Assembly: GCA_963966185.1 (NCBI GenBank)
Contig: CAWZYM010000151.1
Coordinates: 1,568,501-1,632,500, forward strand
Source: Rhabditoides inermis
Lineage: Eukaryota > Nematoda > Chromadorea > Rhabditida > Rhabditidae
Direction: 5' to 3'
Length of the DNA stretch: 64,000 nucleotides
The notes below the pieces were generated by a model that worked only from the letters and a program-made list of their open reading frames with translations, was not told where the DNA came from and made no database searches. The position numbers were made by a program, and so were the translations under genes. Within the stretch, counting starts at the first letter, position 1, and every line of letters begins with the position of its first letter. This document shows, one piece after another, positions 28,277 to 38,055 of this stretch.

Positions 28277-29704
28277 ACCCACGTTTCAGCCTCCGCGAAG
28301 AAACGGCAGCCCCGGAGAACGAGTTGCAGAAGACGCAGGCGGGCTCTCCCCGCCACGCCTCCCCTCGCGTCTCCGAACACGAGCTGCGCTTCCGGAAGTC
28401 GACCGAGAAGTTGCTGGTTCCCGACTGGTACCGGGAGAACCGCCCCACCGGCAGGGCCACCGACCTTGACCAGGGAACCATGCCCAGGTACTGTACGGGT
28501 ACTGGAGATTACTATATTATACTGTGGTGCACAGAACACTGTAACAAAGAATACTGTAATGTCGATCAGTACTGTGTTCAGAGAGTACCAGCGTGACCGC
28601 TACACCTCGTCGTCTTCCCAGCAGCAGACTCAGTTCCGGCCCGCCTCTTCTGTCTCCTATAGACAACAACCGCAACAACAACCCCTAGGGGGAATGGACA
28701 TGCGCGGAATGTTCGACAAGTACAAGGTACCGTACTTTTACCTTACCGTATTTTTATTCAAAGTACCGTACTGTAGGACGAGGTGGAAGACTTCCGCCGC
28801 TCGCGCACCTCCCTGCATCAGCTTGGCATGAACACATCGCAGGACCCGAGTCAGCCGCAACGACAGGTAGTCGCGTTGTGAGGCGCCGCGCCGGTCGGGC
28901 CCCGTGTTTTGCGGGCGCCCCGAGGGGATCCCCTGCTTGTGCATTCTTCTTTCTCCTACCCTCTGTGCCACTACGCCCCTATCGCACCGCATGTTTCCTC
29001 CCTATTTTACCCTATGATATTATCATTTACAACAGCTCATCTACTTTGCAAGTGATTGTGATGCCGTTTTTATGGTTGTGTACAGCGAAGACTGCCGATC
29101 TAATATCGAAATCTATATACTGAATTATGCATTGTGTAATAAAGGAATTGATGATGACTGATCGCATGGTTGAATGGTTTCCGTTTCCGTTTTCCCCGTC
29201 GCACTGCTAGCCTCGCTACCCCTGGGCACTCCTTCCCCTCTCCTTCCCTACCTGCTTGCAAAGGTGTCGTTTCGCTGGTTTTGGTTTAATCTCCTTGATT
29301 TTATCACATTCATAGTGGTTACAGGAACAGGAGGAGCAACGCCCCATTCCCATTCCCGTCCAAAGAAGATCTCTGTCGACTGATGTGAGTGTATGAAATA
29401 AATAGGAAAGAAACACCCAAACACACTACATGTGTATGTGTGCGATATCCGGATGGGTGCAGGGCGGGAGTGACGATCTCGGTTGCAGCAGCTGTCGCCG
29501 CGCGCGCCGTCGGCCGAGCCAGGCAGGGCGCTGCCCGGGTACACGGTCAGCAAGGTGCCGAGTGCGTGGGACCTAGCACAGATGAGGCGAGTACTCCCTC
29601 CCTCCCTTCCTCCCCCATCCAACACATTCCAGCAAGTCGCGGCGAGTCGTCGAGGTCGCCGACACGTTTGCCGGATCCAAGAAGGTCACCGGATCGATGG
29701 GTGC

Positions 29705-29764
<60 letters not shown>

Positions 29765-30238
29765 TCTCCAACCCTCCCTCTCTTTAGGCGAGCTGGCGCA
29801 CCGCTACGGTGGTCGCGTGACTCTGGAGGAGGTGCTTGACAGTGTGTTCCGCAGCGTCCAACCGACGCAGCACAGACAGCAGGGGTGAGCGAATCGAATA
29901 GTAACTTGGTAGTGGTAGTGGTGTGTTGCGTGCGTCACAGCTCAAAACAAACGGGCGCCGAATTGTAAATTTACCGTTTACTATATATAAAAAATGTTCA
30001 TGTTAAAGGACTCATTAGAATTATAAAAAGCGTTTGTTATTCAAAACATATGTTCCAGTATGCCTCCGACTTCGCACTCTGGTGCCTCCATCTACACTCC
30101 CAATCCACAACTCATGGAGAGAGCAGCCAGGGAACCGGAGAGGGCGGCCGAACTACTGCAGGTAGAGAGAGAGGGAGAGAAAGAGGGAGAGAGAAAGAGA
30201 GAGAGGGAGAGAGAGGGGGGAGAGAGAAAGAGAAAGAG

Positions 30239-30269
<31 letters not shown>

Positions 30270-31260
30270 ATCCCCATTTCAGAACGAGACCCTCTACGTG
30301 CGGTGCTCGTGCTGCCAACGCACCGCAGAGCTCTCAGCAGCCAGACTGAACTATGTCTCCTGCAAGCACTGCTACACGTACTACTGCGGGCGGTGAGTGT
30401 CAATCGATAAATTGATCGATAATCAATCAATACTCAGTGAGTGCCGCCTGCGCGATTGGTCGCGACACGCCGGCCGATGCTCATTTGCCAGAATCAACAC
30501 ACTATGCAAAGATGTCATCATCAAGGTAGGAGAGAGAGAGGGGGGAGAGGGGGAGAGGGAGGGAGAGAGGGAGAGAGAGAGGGAGAAAGAGGGAGAGAGA
30601 GAGACTCATTCAGGTTCGCTCGGACCCTCAGGCGCAGTGGGCCATGTCTCGCGTGGCGCGAGAGGGCTACTCCAAGACCGGCAGAGGTGAGACATACAAA
30701 TCATTCCACTCTCTCTATCTCTCTCTTTCTCTCTCTCTCTCTCTCCTCTTATCTCTTGCTGTCTTTTTCGTATCTCTCACTCTAGCTCCTAGCGGCTTGT
30801 CATGTCATTTAAAACACAAACTTCTACTATATTCATTGAGGTTCGGTGAACGTCCGCCTGGGCTCTCCTCAACTGGCGCAGGCATATGTGAGCCATGGAT
30901 GGGCCGCCCTCGCACCCATTCCAACCAACAGGTGAGTGGGGGGAGAGGAGGAGGAGGAGGAGGAGGAGGAGGAGGAGGAGGAGGAGGAGGAGGAGGAGAA
31001 GTGTGCACCTTTGCAGACTTCTCTTCTACTACACAGTGGCTGCTCTGGTGGAGGAAAGGAAGGAGCCCTCTCTCATCGCTCTGTGCAGCAAGTATGATCC
31101 AAAGTGAGTGATAAATGAAGTTGGCATAAAGAAGTCACAATTTGCAGGGACAAGTTCATTCTGTCTGTCTCTATCATTGCTGATATTGAACAGTGCCCGC
31201 AGACGCCGCCGCCTGAGAGGGAGGAGTGGGTGCAGGTGGGTTGAGAGAGAGGGGGAGAGG

Positions 31261-31295
<35 letters not shown>

Positions 31296-31374
31296 CTTTT
31301 CGCAGGCGCCACAGCCCCAGCCGTCTGCCTACCAGCCGCAGGACCTTCGAACTCTCGTTCCCACCGACGTCTGA
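9374..31374 (+). CDS. AJM-1/AJM1-like apical junction coiled-coil protein with MYND-like zinc finger
   Basis: Fifty-one exons join in phase into roughly 2,100 residues. The ATG at 9374 lies in an exon preceded by an acceptor. N-terminus: a probable membrane helix ([18 protein letters not shown], joining exons 9671-9775 and 10978-11118), then an acidic, Ser/Pro-rich region with Pro runs. The middle (exons about 23924-26102) is a continuous Glu/Arg coiled coil of some 550 residues. The C-terminus (30283-31374) has a CxxC...CxxC...CxxxC...HxxxC pattern with [19 protein letters not shown], a MYND-like finger. It continues [34 protein letters not shown] and [17 protein letters not shown], which I associate from memory with nematode AJM-1 and vertebrate AJM1. 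These are epithelial junction proteins. The stop is at 31372-31374, with AATAAA at 31509. One intron (29587-29632) appears to be GC-AG. The N-terminal exons could belong to a separate gene, though phases agree throughout. The homology should be tested by profile search. Confidence 0.7.
9849..9968 (+). repeat. (CT)n microsatellite in an AJM1-like intron
   Basis: About 120 bp of nearly pure CT dinucleotides in the intron after exon 9671-9775. It is one of many CT/GA tracts in the window, and the repetitive frames inside it (SLSLSL or EREREREK) are not genes. Confidence 0.95.
12112..12872. mobile_element. MITE-like element with ~41-bp terminal inverted repeats
   Basis: Lies in the AJM1-like intron between exons 11943-12032 and 12972-13005. 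The ends are inverted copies of AGGGAGTGTACACTCTGAA continuing to ...GTTGAGTTAGCACCGGG (left to about 12154, right from about 12831), with only a few mismatches. The element is flanked by ATAA at 12108-12111 and 12873-12876, a likely 4-bp target duplication. It has no coding capacity. A second inverted-repeat element sits inside it (12370-12819). Confidence 0.8.
12370..12819. mobile_element. MITE nested inside the 12.1-kb element, rich in GCAAGAATTCTTGC palindromes
   Basis: A 450-bp unit with terminal inverted repeats GGGCCTGTCCTAACATCGC on the left and the complement of GGGCCGGTCCTAACATCGC on the right. It is flanked by ATT at 12367-12369 and 12820-12822, a 3-bp target duplication. The interior holds many imperfect copies of the palindrome GCAAGAnnTCTTGC, arranged near both ends like subterminal transposase-binding repeats. 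No open reading frame. Confidence 0.8.
22847..22942 (+). other. Possible alternative first coding exon of the AJM1-like gene
   Basis: A short reading starts with ATG at 22847 ([20 protein letters not shown]) and ends LPE at a consensus donor, GTGAGT, at 22943. Its end phase (0) matches the exon at 22994 just as the ordinary upstream exon (20706-20788) does. No acceptor is obvious directly upstream, so it may be a promoter-proximal exon. An isoform starting here would keep the coiled coil and zinc finger but lose the N-terminal membrane helix. This is inference from splice phase only; it could also be an ordinary internal exon or chance. Confidence 0.4.
30942..31000 (+). repeat. (GGA)n trinucleotide repeat in an AJM1-like intron
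   Basis: A run of GGA/GAG triplets fills most of the short intron between exons 30841-30931 and 31017-31103. It starts just after the GTGAGTGGGG donor. Confidence 0.9.
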
Positions 31375-31508
31375 TACTGCCATCAACATATCCTTATATC
31401 CAGCTCACTTACAAACACTGCTTATTAGTTTTCATTCTTATCTTATACTTCCTGCTAATTTGCAAATATGTTGTTGTGTCCATGATCATCAAGTGCCAAG
31501 AATGTTCT

Positions 31509-31514
31509 AATAAA
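31509..31514 (+). terminator. Polyadenylation signal AATAAA of the AJM1-like gene
   Basis: AATAAA lies 135 bp after the stop codon at 31372-31374 and is the first canonical signal downstream. It supports 31374 as the true 3' end of the coding region. Confidence 0.6.
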
Positions 31515-31858
31515 AACGTTTATAAAAATGTTGTCTCGTTCACTGATTCAACTTCAATTTTCGAAGAAATATGCGATCATACCATGTTTGTGATAGAACA
31601 ATTGTAAACTAAATTCACAATTTTGTTAGTTTTTTTTGGTCTGATTTCTCACGCACAAACGCGTCATGTAAACAATCGATTACCTTTTCTTTTTTATATG
31701 CGCATCGCAGTATAAAACTACATTGTGATCCTATGTGAACAAGATTCTTGAAACTGTTTATTTCTTCTTCGGTCTAATCTCTAACACACAAATGCGTTTT
31801 AACATGAACTCTTAAGTTGTAATTTTCAATCATCTTCTTTCTCGTTCTTGAATCGGCT

Positions 31859-32445
31859 TTACTGAGCGGGAGAAGGAGCAGAAGGAGAAGGAGCAGTCGG
31901 GGGAGCAGCCGGAGCAACGGCGTTCGTCACCTACAGTATGACCACAGTACAGTACCCCTACCGTATCCCTTATTCAGAGTACAGTACCCCTACCGTACCT
32001 GTTGTTGCGCCATCTGGATGAGAGGTGCGAGTTCTGGCTGTGTGGCTGCCCTCTCTAGGAGAGCCGCCCTGGCTGCCGGGCCAATGCCTCCCTTCGCAGC
32101 TGCCCGCATCACAGTACGCACGCTAGAAGGTATACGGTACTATATAGTAACCGCTAGATATATGGTAGAATACAGTACCATAGGCGAGTCTCCTCGCGAA
32201 GAGATTTGATGCGTTTCACCTCGCGAATGGTGAGAAGAACAATGAGTGCAGTGAAGAGATTGAGAGCAATCGGAACCCAAGCAGCGCCCATTGCCCACAC
32301 AGTCGCTGACACTGCTTCCTAGAAAGAGAGGGGGAGGGGGGGGGGGGGGAGATGGAGAGAGATGATGGCAGGAGAGGAGGGATACAGAGACAGACAGAGA
32401 GAGGGAGAGAGGGCGGAACGGAGGGAGAGGTGGAGAGGGGGAGGG

Positions 32446-32488
<43 letters not shown>

Positions 32489-33196
32489 CACAGTATGCGT
32501 ACCTTCTTGCATGTATCGAATCCGACGCCACTCATCTCTCCTTTTTTCCACTCGACTGTTCGGTGGAAGGCAGGCAACAACAAATGACAAAAACTAGACT
32601 GTTTCAGATTTCTGAATTTCAAACGCGTTTTCAGTTCGCACATATTTATAGTGTTCTGCCTTTCGTGTGAACAACAATTATAGCAATCGCCTCTCGCTGC
32701 CCCTGTCTTCTCAACTGCTTTCTCTCCTCTACAACACTCTTCAAGCATCTGTAAGGCAATGACGAAGTAGGCTCCCATAATGATGGTCATCAGAACAGCC
32801 AGATAGAAGGCAGACAGCAGCAGTAGAGAGACGACGAGCAGGGAAGGCGAGCACGCATACTGCAACACACATACACACATACACATGTCTCACGTGCATC
32901 CTTACGATCATGACATGTATATGTTGACTTGTACAGAGCTGACCAGGCAAAGCAATAGGAACGATTGACATGCTATCTCTGTAGATGTATTTACCGGGGC
33001 GAGATAGAGAGAGAGGGGGAGGGAGAGAGAGAGATCTCACGCTTGGATCGTCGAACATGCTCATTCTATAGTAGACTCCGCTGAGAACGCACACGAATCC
33101 GAAGCCGCTCCTGGAGAAATGCAATGACTTCCTCTTTTAGCATTTGTGTTTTGTGTGTCCGGAACTCAAAAATAGCCACACTCCTGCGCCAATCAC
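31859..33196 (-). CDS. Multi-pass membrane protein of unknown function, 5'-truncated
   Basis: Not recognised. Reading the minus strand from high to low coordinates, the exons encode VIGAGVWLFLSS (from about 33196), SGFGFVCVLSGVYYRMSMFDDPS, then YACSPSLLVVSLLLLSAFYL with a following membrane stretch. After these come EWKKGEMSGVGFDTCKK (low end at 32503), a further membrane helix (VWAMGAAWVPIALNLFTALIVLL) with IREVKRIKSLREETRL, an Ala-rich helix (VRTVMRAAAKGGIG...) and an Ala/Pro/Ser tail ending at the stop 31859-31861. Three or four membrane segments are visible. Upstream exons are absent: a LINE begins at about 33215, so the gene may be broken. Two exons resemble those of the small membrane protein at 36391-36921, suggesting an old local duplication. 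Some splice sites (after VIALQ and after the first exon) are uncertain. Confidence 0.5.
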
Positions 33197-33917
33197 CTAG
33201 TACGGAATCTGAATGAAATTATCAGCAGTGCTGGCATATGTAATTGAAATGATAGGAAATTTTCAGATCGTCAGCGTAAAGCGCATGATAAACATGTTCT
33301 GGACGGTTATCTGGAATGTTTTCAATGAAAACGTTAAACAGCAGGGGTCCAAGACATGACCTTTGTGGAACGCCACAATTAACAACACGCGGTGAAAAAC
33401 GTTTTGAGCCAATCATGATAGACTGTTTGCGATTTTTGAGAAATTCGATTATCCAGCCAAGTGCGTTTCCGCGAAAAACGATACATAGCGTAAGTTTGTC
33501 AAAAAGAAGATTGTGATTTATAGTATCAAATGCTTTCTTGAAATCAAAATAAATACAATCGATAACAAAATCGGATGATGTATGTTTGCACCAGTTCATA
33601 TGACATTCAATGAGCTGAGCATTAGTGGATCGATTTTGGCGAAAACCAAACTTTTTTTTCGAGAGTGAGCTGTGCTGTTCAAGTATTTTGTGATCTGCTG
33701 AACACAGATTCTTTCCATTACTTTGAAAATACTACATGTGAGAGAGATTGGTCTGTAGTTGGAGACAGATTCGCGTGATCTTTTCTTAAAAGAACAGTGG
33801 CGCATTATTTTCGACTTTGGATCATAACTTGAACCATTGAAATTCAAAACAAACAAAAAAATAACGATTCAAAGCTGTTACCGCGTTACCACACCAATTA
33901 CCACAGATCGTCCCGCT

Positions 33918-34048
33918 AAGCAGTTATTCAGTTAAAATTTTTGACCAAAAAATTTGACCTTCTCGAATGCTCTTCTAGATCGTCATTGGCCAGAGCCGAC
34001 TTGACGCCAAAAAAATTTGGTTTAATGTTTTCAACTGAATAACTGCTT
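33918..34048. mobile_element. Small inverted-repeat element with perfect 16-bp ends
   Basis: AAGCAGTTATTCAGTT at 33918-33933 is exactly complementary to AACTGAATAACTGCTT at 34033-34048. It encloses about 100 bp of non-coding sequence. It lies within the larger insertion (about 33895-34314) in the LINE. That insertion is flanked by TTACCACAC at 33886-33894 and 34315-34323, a likely 9-bp target duplication. Confidence 0.65.
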
Positions 34049-34169
34049 GACCACACGAAAATAGGCGTTCAAATGTGTGTTTTGGGGGGAAGCTCCATTG
34101 TCGCGGGGCCGATCGATATTGTGATCGCTTCAGTAAAGAAATCAGTTCTCGGGAAAGGCAGCGGTCTTT

Positions 34170-34255
34170 GCGCGTGATGATGCGTGGCGCAATGGAAAAG
34201 ACTGTGGGCTACCACGCTCGCAGCCACGAGTTGGTTCGATTTCTGTTTGCCACTT
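34170..34255 (+). mobile_element. tRNA-derived SINE head
   Basis: Has a box-A-like TGGCGCAATGG (34184-34194) and a box-B-like GGTTCGATTTC (from 34233) at tRNA-like spacing, but no complete cloverleaf with a matching acceptor stem. It is therefore read as the RNA-polymerase-III head of a SINE, not a functional tRNA gene. Confidence 0.55.
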
Positions 34256-35114
34256 TGCCTGAAACATGCATGCACGTCGGTGCGTGGTGATTTCGTGCGA
34301 ACTTGAAAATTTCATTACCACACGGTTCTGATTGTTCTGATATACGCCTCTGTTCCTTTAAACATCGGCTTTACCCAAGCTTTTTTCCAAATAGATGGGA
34401 TTTCTCGAACGGACATGGACATAGCGAAAAGATTCGTCAGTGGAACGGAGATGGAATTGGAATGAACTGTTTGTTTTAGAAACACATTATTTATGCCATC
34501 TGGAAAAGTGTTATACTTAAAATCAAATAATCAAGTTTGGAAACAATTTTATGAACTCCAATGAATGTAACTTCGATCGAGGTGAGTGCGAGAGTTTAGG
34601 CAAGTCAGTGCCAGGTGGCGATATTGCGATATACCGAATCAAAATAGTCAGCAAAGATTTCGCATTTATCGAGCGTGCCGTGGATGAATTCGCCATTTTG
34701 ACAAACTGCGCCGATGCCACCGTCGAGATTCGATTTATTTTGAACATCGCGATAGAAGGCTGATTTATTACCATTAAAAATTAGTTTAGCCTCTCGCTTG
34801 CAATTCCAAGTATGTATTGTTTTGCGTAGGCGATGCTGTGATCTATCAGATTGAATAGAGTGGGGTCTTGTTTTTGAAAGTTTAATCGCCTGTCGCTTCA
34901 GCTTTTGTAGATAAGGAGGCAATAAGCGGGGGACTTATATCAATCGATTTTCCTCTGGGCCTGTGTGCACATTAGTGTTGTGGCTAGGGATTGCGCCCGT
35001 TGAGATGATCTGTTCCGGGTGGTGGTGAAATGATTTTAAGAAAAAAACTGTTTGTTTTGATTTTTTCCTATCAGCATTACCTAAACTCTTTTTCATTTTC
35101 ACACGAGCAAAACG

Positions 35115-35195
35115 TTTGGCGGTGACCGGAATCGAACCCGCGAAGCTCGGAGGTCACAACGCAGCGCACATGTACTGAGCCATGAAGCACGTAGA
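35115..35195 (-). mobile_element. tRNA-derived SINE head
   Basis: On the minus strand, TGGCTCAGT (box A) and GGTTCGATTCC (perfect box B; plus coordinates 35128-35138) are spaced as in a tRNA. No intact acceptor stem was found. Present in duplicate copy A but absent from copy B. Confidence 0.6.
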
Positions 35196-35292
35196 GGACA
35201 TGTGTTAGGTTATTTGACTTTTAAAGGCACAGGGGCGTTTAGTGTTACCAAGGTTGATCGAAATTCACTTATGAGAACTTGGCAAAAATGAT

Positions 35293-35372
35293 TGCACGTA
35301 GCGGGAATCGAACCGGCGTAGCTTGGTCCGTGAAACGTGAGCGTTACCACAACAATACAACCACATGTGCTG
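35293..35372 (-). mobile_element. tRNA-derived SINE head
   Basis: On the minus strand, a perfect box B (GGTTCGATTCC; plus 35304-35314) follows a tRNA-like region with a weak box A. It sits about 180 bp from the previous head and, like it, is missing from duplicate copy B. Confidence 0.5.
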
Positions 35373-36390
35373 TCGAACTCATATCGACGTGATGCGCACA
35401 GAGCTCAACTTTTGGATAAGCATTTCGGCGCAAAGTTCGAATTCGCCTTACCAAGCTTCGCACGTGCAGATGTTGGTAAGCGTGTAGGTAACGCGGAAAC
35501 ACCGTTCTTTCACGTTTTCTTTGATTGTTTCGTGTATATATGGCTCAAGCAATGTTCCAAAGTCAAAACTAAGCGCCACTGTGCCTTTAATAATACTCTG
35601 AGTCAAAAAGTCGCCTGTAAAAAATATTTCTAAGTCCAATAAAAGTACATTCATTATCTTTTGAAGGACTTCCGCAAAAAAGAGTTCGTTTTATCCAACG
35701 TATTGCAACAAAAGCTCATGCATTTTTATCAACCGAAAAAGTAAACAAACCTGCTCCAACAGTTGATCGATCAGATACTAACGCCAACTTTTAGGACTTA
35801 TCGAATAGTTGTTTATTCGTTATCCTTTTTGTCAATCTACGAATAGTCGAATAGTTGTTTTATATTTATTCGTTATCCTTTTTGTCAATAAGCAGGATAA
35901 TGGCGCCGAAAGATGATAATGTTATGTCGGACAACAACGACTGTAACTCAAAGAATAGTATATTGTATTGATTTTGTGACGAATCAGAGAGAATTCCACG
36001 ACTTGTCAGGCCCTGTCAGCCAGAAACGACACGGCCGAAGCAAGCAAGCAGCAGGTAGGCGTTACTGATTTTATCCTGTGCTGTCTCTGCAGTAGGTGTC
36101 ATGAATGTCAATATAAATAATTTGTCACAGTTTACACTGTGCAACACATGAAGTACGAGAAAATTCATTCAACAAATCAGCGTATCAATATGTGAAACTA
36201 CCGGTGTCAACTAATATCGATTGATGTCCGGAAGAGGCGAGGGCGAGTCTGGGGAAGGCACTTGTTAACACAAATCCACGTTTCCTTGATAACTTTGAAA
36301 TCGAACATTCGTAATTGATAGTGAAAGTGATAGGACGTTTAAGTAAAACGACGGACTAGTCCCCTCTGAAATGAAAATTATGTTGTTTTT

Positions 36391-36921
36391 TTACTGAAAA
36401 CAAAAAAAATTGACTCCAATGAGCAGATAGAAAAAAGTTGCCACGCAGAGAAAGAAAGACGATGACGGGTTTGCAACCTGAAAACACTCATATTACAAAT
36501 ATTGCGAAATAGCTTTCGAAATCAAACTTACATTTGCACAGAGTTTCGCCAAGAAATCGTTACAAAGCCAGTAGCTGCCAAGAACTAGCCTAAAGTTATC
36601 AGTGATACTGCGAAAACTAACTACATTGAGGAATAATGAATAGACTGCTCACCACCCAAACCTTACGACGTGAAAAAGTTTGGAGCCCAGCCTGTTTCCA
36701 CCATAAAGATCATCTAATATCAGATAAGCTGGCGAGAACACCAACCATACTGTGAACTGAAACCTATTTAAATGGATACTAAATCAATCGATGTGAATCA
36801 CCATAGCGCTGGTTTGCCAATACCACTGCAGAAGACCATATATGGGAGAACCCAAGAAGAAGAAGAAAAAGAAAATTTCGATCCAAGTAGGTGGTGTGGA
36901 TATTTCCGGTTGTTGCGGCAT
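36391..36921 (-). CDS. Small four-helix membrane protein of unknown function
   Basis: Not recognised. Starting at ATG (36919-36921) four exons join in phase. The first is MPQQPEISTPPTWIEI followed by a Phe-rich helix and QWYWQTSAM. The second is FTVWLVFSPAYLILDDLYGG. The third is LVLGSYWLCNDFLAKLCAN. The fourth is VANPSSSFFLCVATFFYLLI, ending FFCFQ and a stop at 36391-36393. The product is about 120 residues with four hydrophobic segments. An AG acceptor lies just before the ATG, so an upstream untranslated exon is possible. Exons 3 and 4 resemble exons of the gene at 31859-33196 (compare YACSPSLLVV with VANPSSSFFL). A damaged copy lies at 46530-46885. It is within duplicate copy A. Confidence 0.5.
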
Positions 36922-37519
36922 CCTATTATGAAAATAACAAGGGACTTATGAATTAACAGAAAGAAAAGAAAACTGTAAAAGAATTGAGTGTGGCACTGAT
37001 ATGGATTATCTCAAACTTTTGATAAAGTTTCCCATTTCTCAATCGCAGATAAGAAAAAGCCGTGTGTTTATCTGGTAGTCACTCTCCTTTTTCAATATTG
37101 AAAAACACCACCTAATCTATTTCGCAATCACAAACGTCAAGAAAAAACATAACTATATATTTATTTCATACTTTGATCAAATCAACAACACTCGCAGACT
37201 AGCTGGGGGCAAAAGCAACAACCAACGAAAACACAACGATAGCAATTCCACTCACAACTGCGGCACCTGAACAAGAAGATTCGTGCGATATATGGTAAAC
37301 AGGGCCTACCGTACTCGACTCTAACATTCAAACATTCGCGGCGGGACCTAGTTGATGAACTGCAGGAGCTTGTCAGCCATCGCCCTCCCCGTCTCGGATG
37401 ACAAATGGATGCTCGCACTGCTTGTCGTCGATCACCACCTGACCCTTCGGAAGTCGTTCCACCATCTCCAGGCCTAGACGACGTGGGTGGGTCCTCATCC
37501 CTTCCTCCCTCTCCCTCTC

Positions 37520-37562
<43 letters not shown>

Positions 37563-38055
37563 ACCGTATTCCAGCGGGCACCATCCGTCCTCCGCGCCGT
37601 AGTAAAAGTGGACGAGGTCGCGGCACGAGATGAGAGACGTGTCCAGCTCACAAACCTGGAAGGGATATTTCAGAGAGGGGAGAGGAGAGGGGGAGAGAGA
37701 GAGAGGTAGGAGACAGAAGGAGATAGAGTAAGAGAGAGGAACAGCCACGTTGTTCGAGCTCGTCGTTGCTCATGTGGACAATGTTGCGGAATACGTGCAT
37801 GTGGGAGAAGCTGTGCAGCCGAATCCAGCACCTCCGGCGGCACGGACGGGCCTGCGACAGTATCAAAGCAACAGGATATGGTGCATTGTCGTCAGTGTTT
37901 CCCTTCTCTTCTGCCCTCTCTACCTCATCTCTCTTTTCTCCCAATTGCTCGCATTCTTCCCTTTTATCTCTTCACACTTTCCTTCAAAACGCTAGTGTAT
38001 CGGTAAAGAATTCTGAAGAGAGTTTTGCGTGACTGACCAGTGAGATTCCAGCTCA

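Larger units (their letters stand above)
33215..34940 (-). mobile_element. Degenerate CR1/Jockey-type LINE, interrupted by smaller elements
   Basis: Minus-strand fragments in several frames match a LINE reverse transcriptase: NYRPISLTCSIFKVMERICV (about 33750), DFKKAFDTINHNLLFDKL, VPQRSCLGPLLFNVFIENI and YADDLKISY (about 33265). An upstream piece with KCEIFADYFDSVYRN lies at 34605-34922. The reading stops soon after the YADD motif, so the 3' part of the RT domain is missing. That is unusual for LINEs, which normally lose their 5' end. The region between about 33880 and 34320 is a later insertion. No intact frame remains. Confidence 0.8.

Noticed and set aside
34605..34922. Open frame once considered an independent gene
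   Set aside because: The content (ADYFDSVYRN, KSAFYRDVQNKS) and strand fit the N-terminal part of the neighbouring LINE reverse transcriptase.
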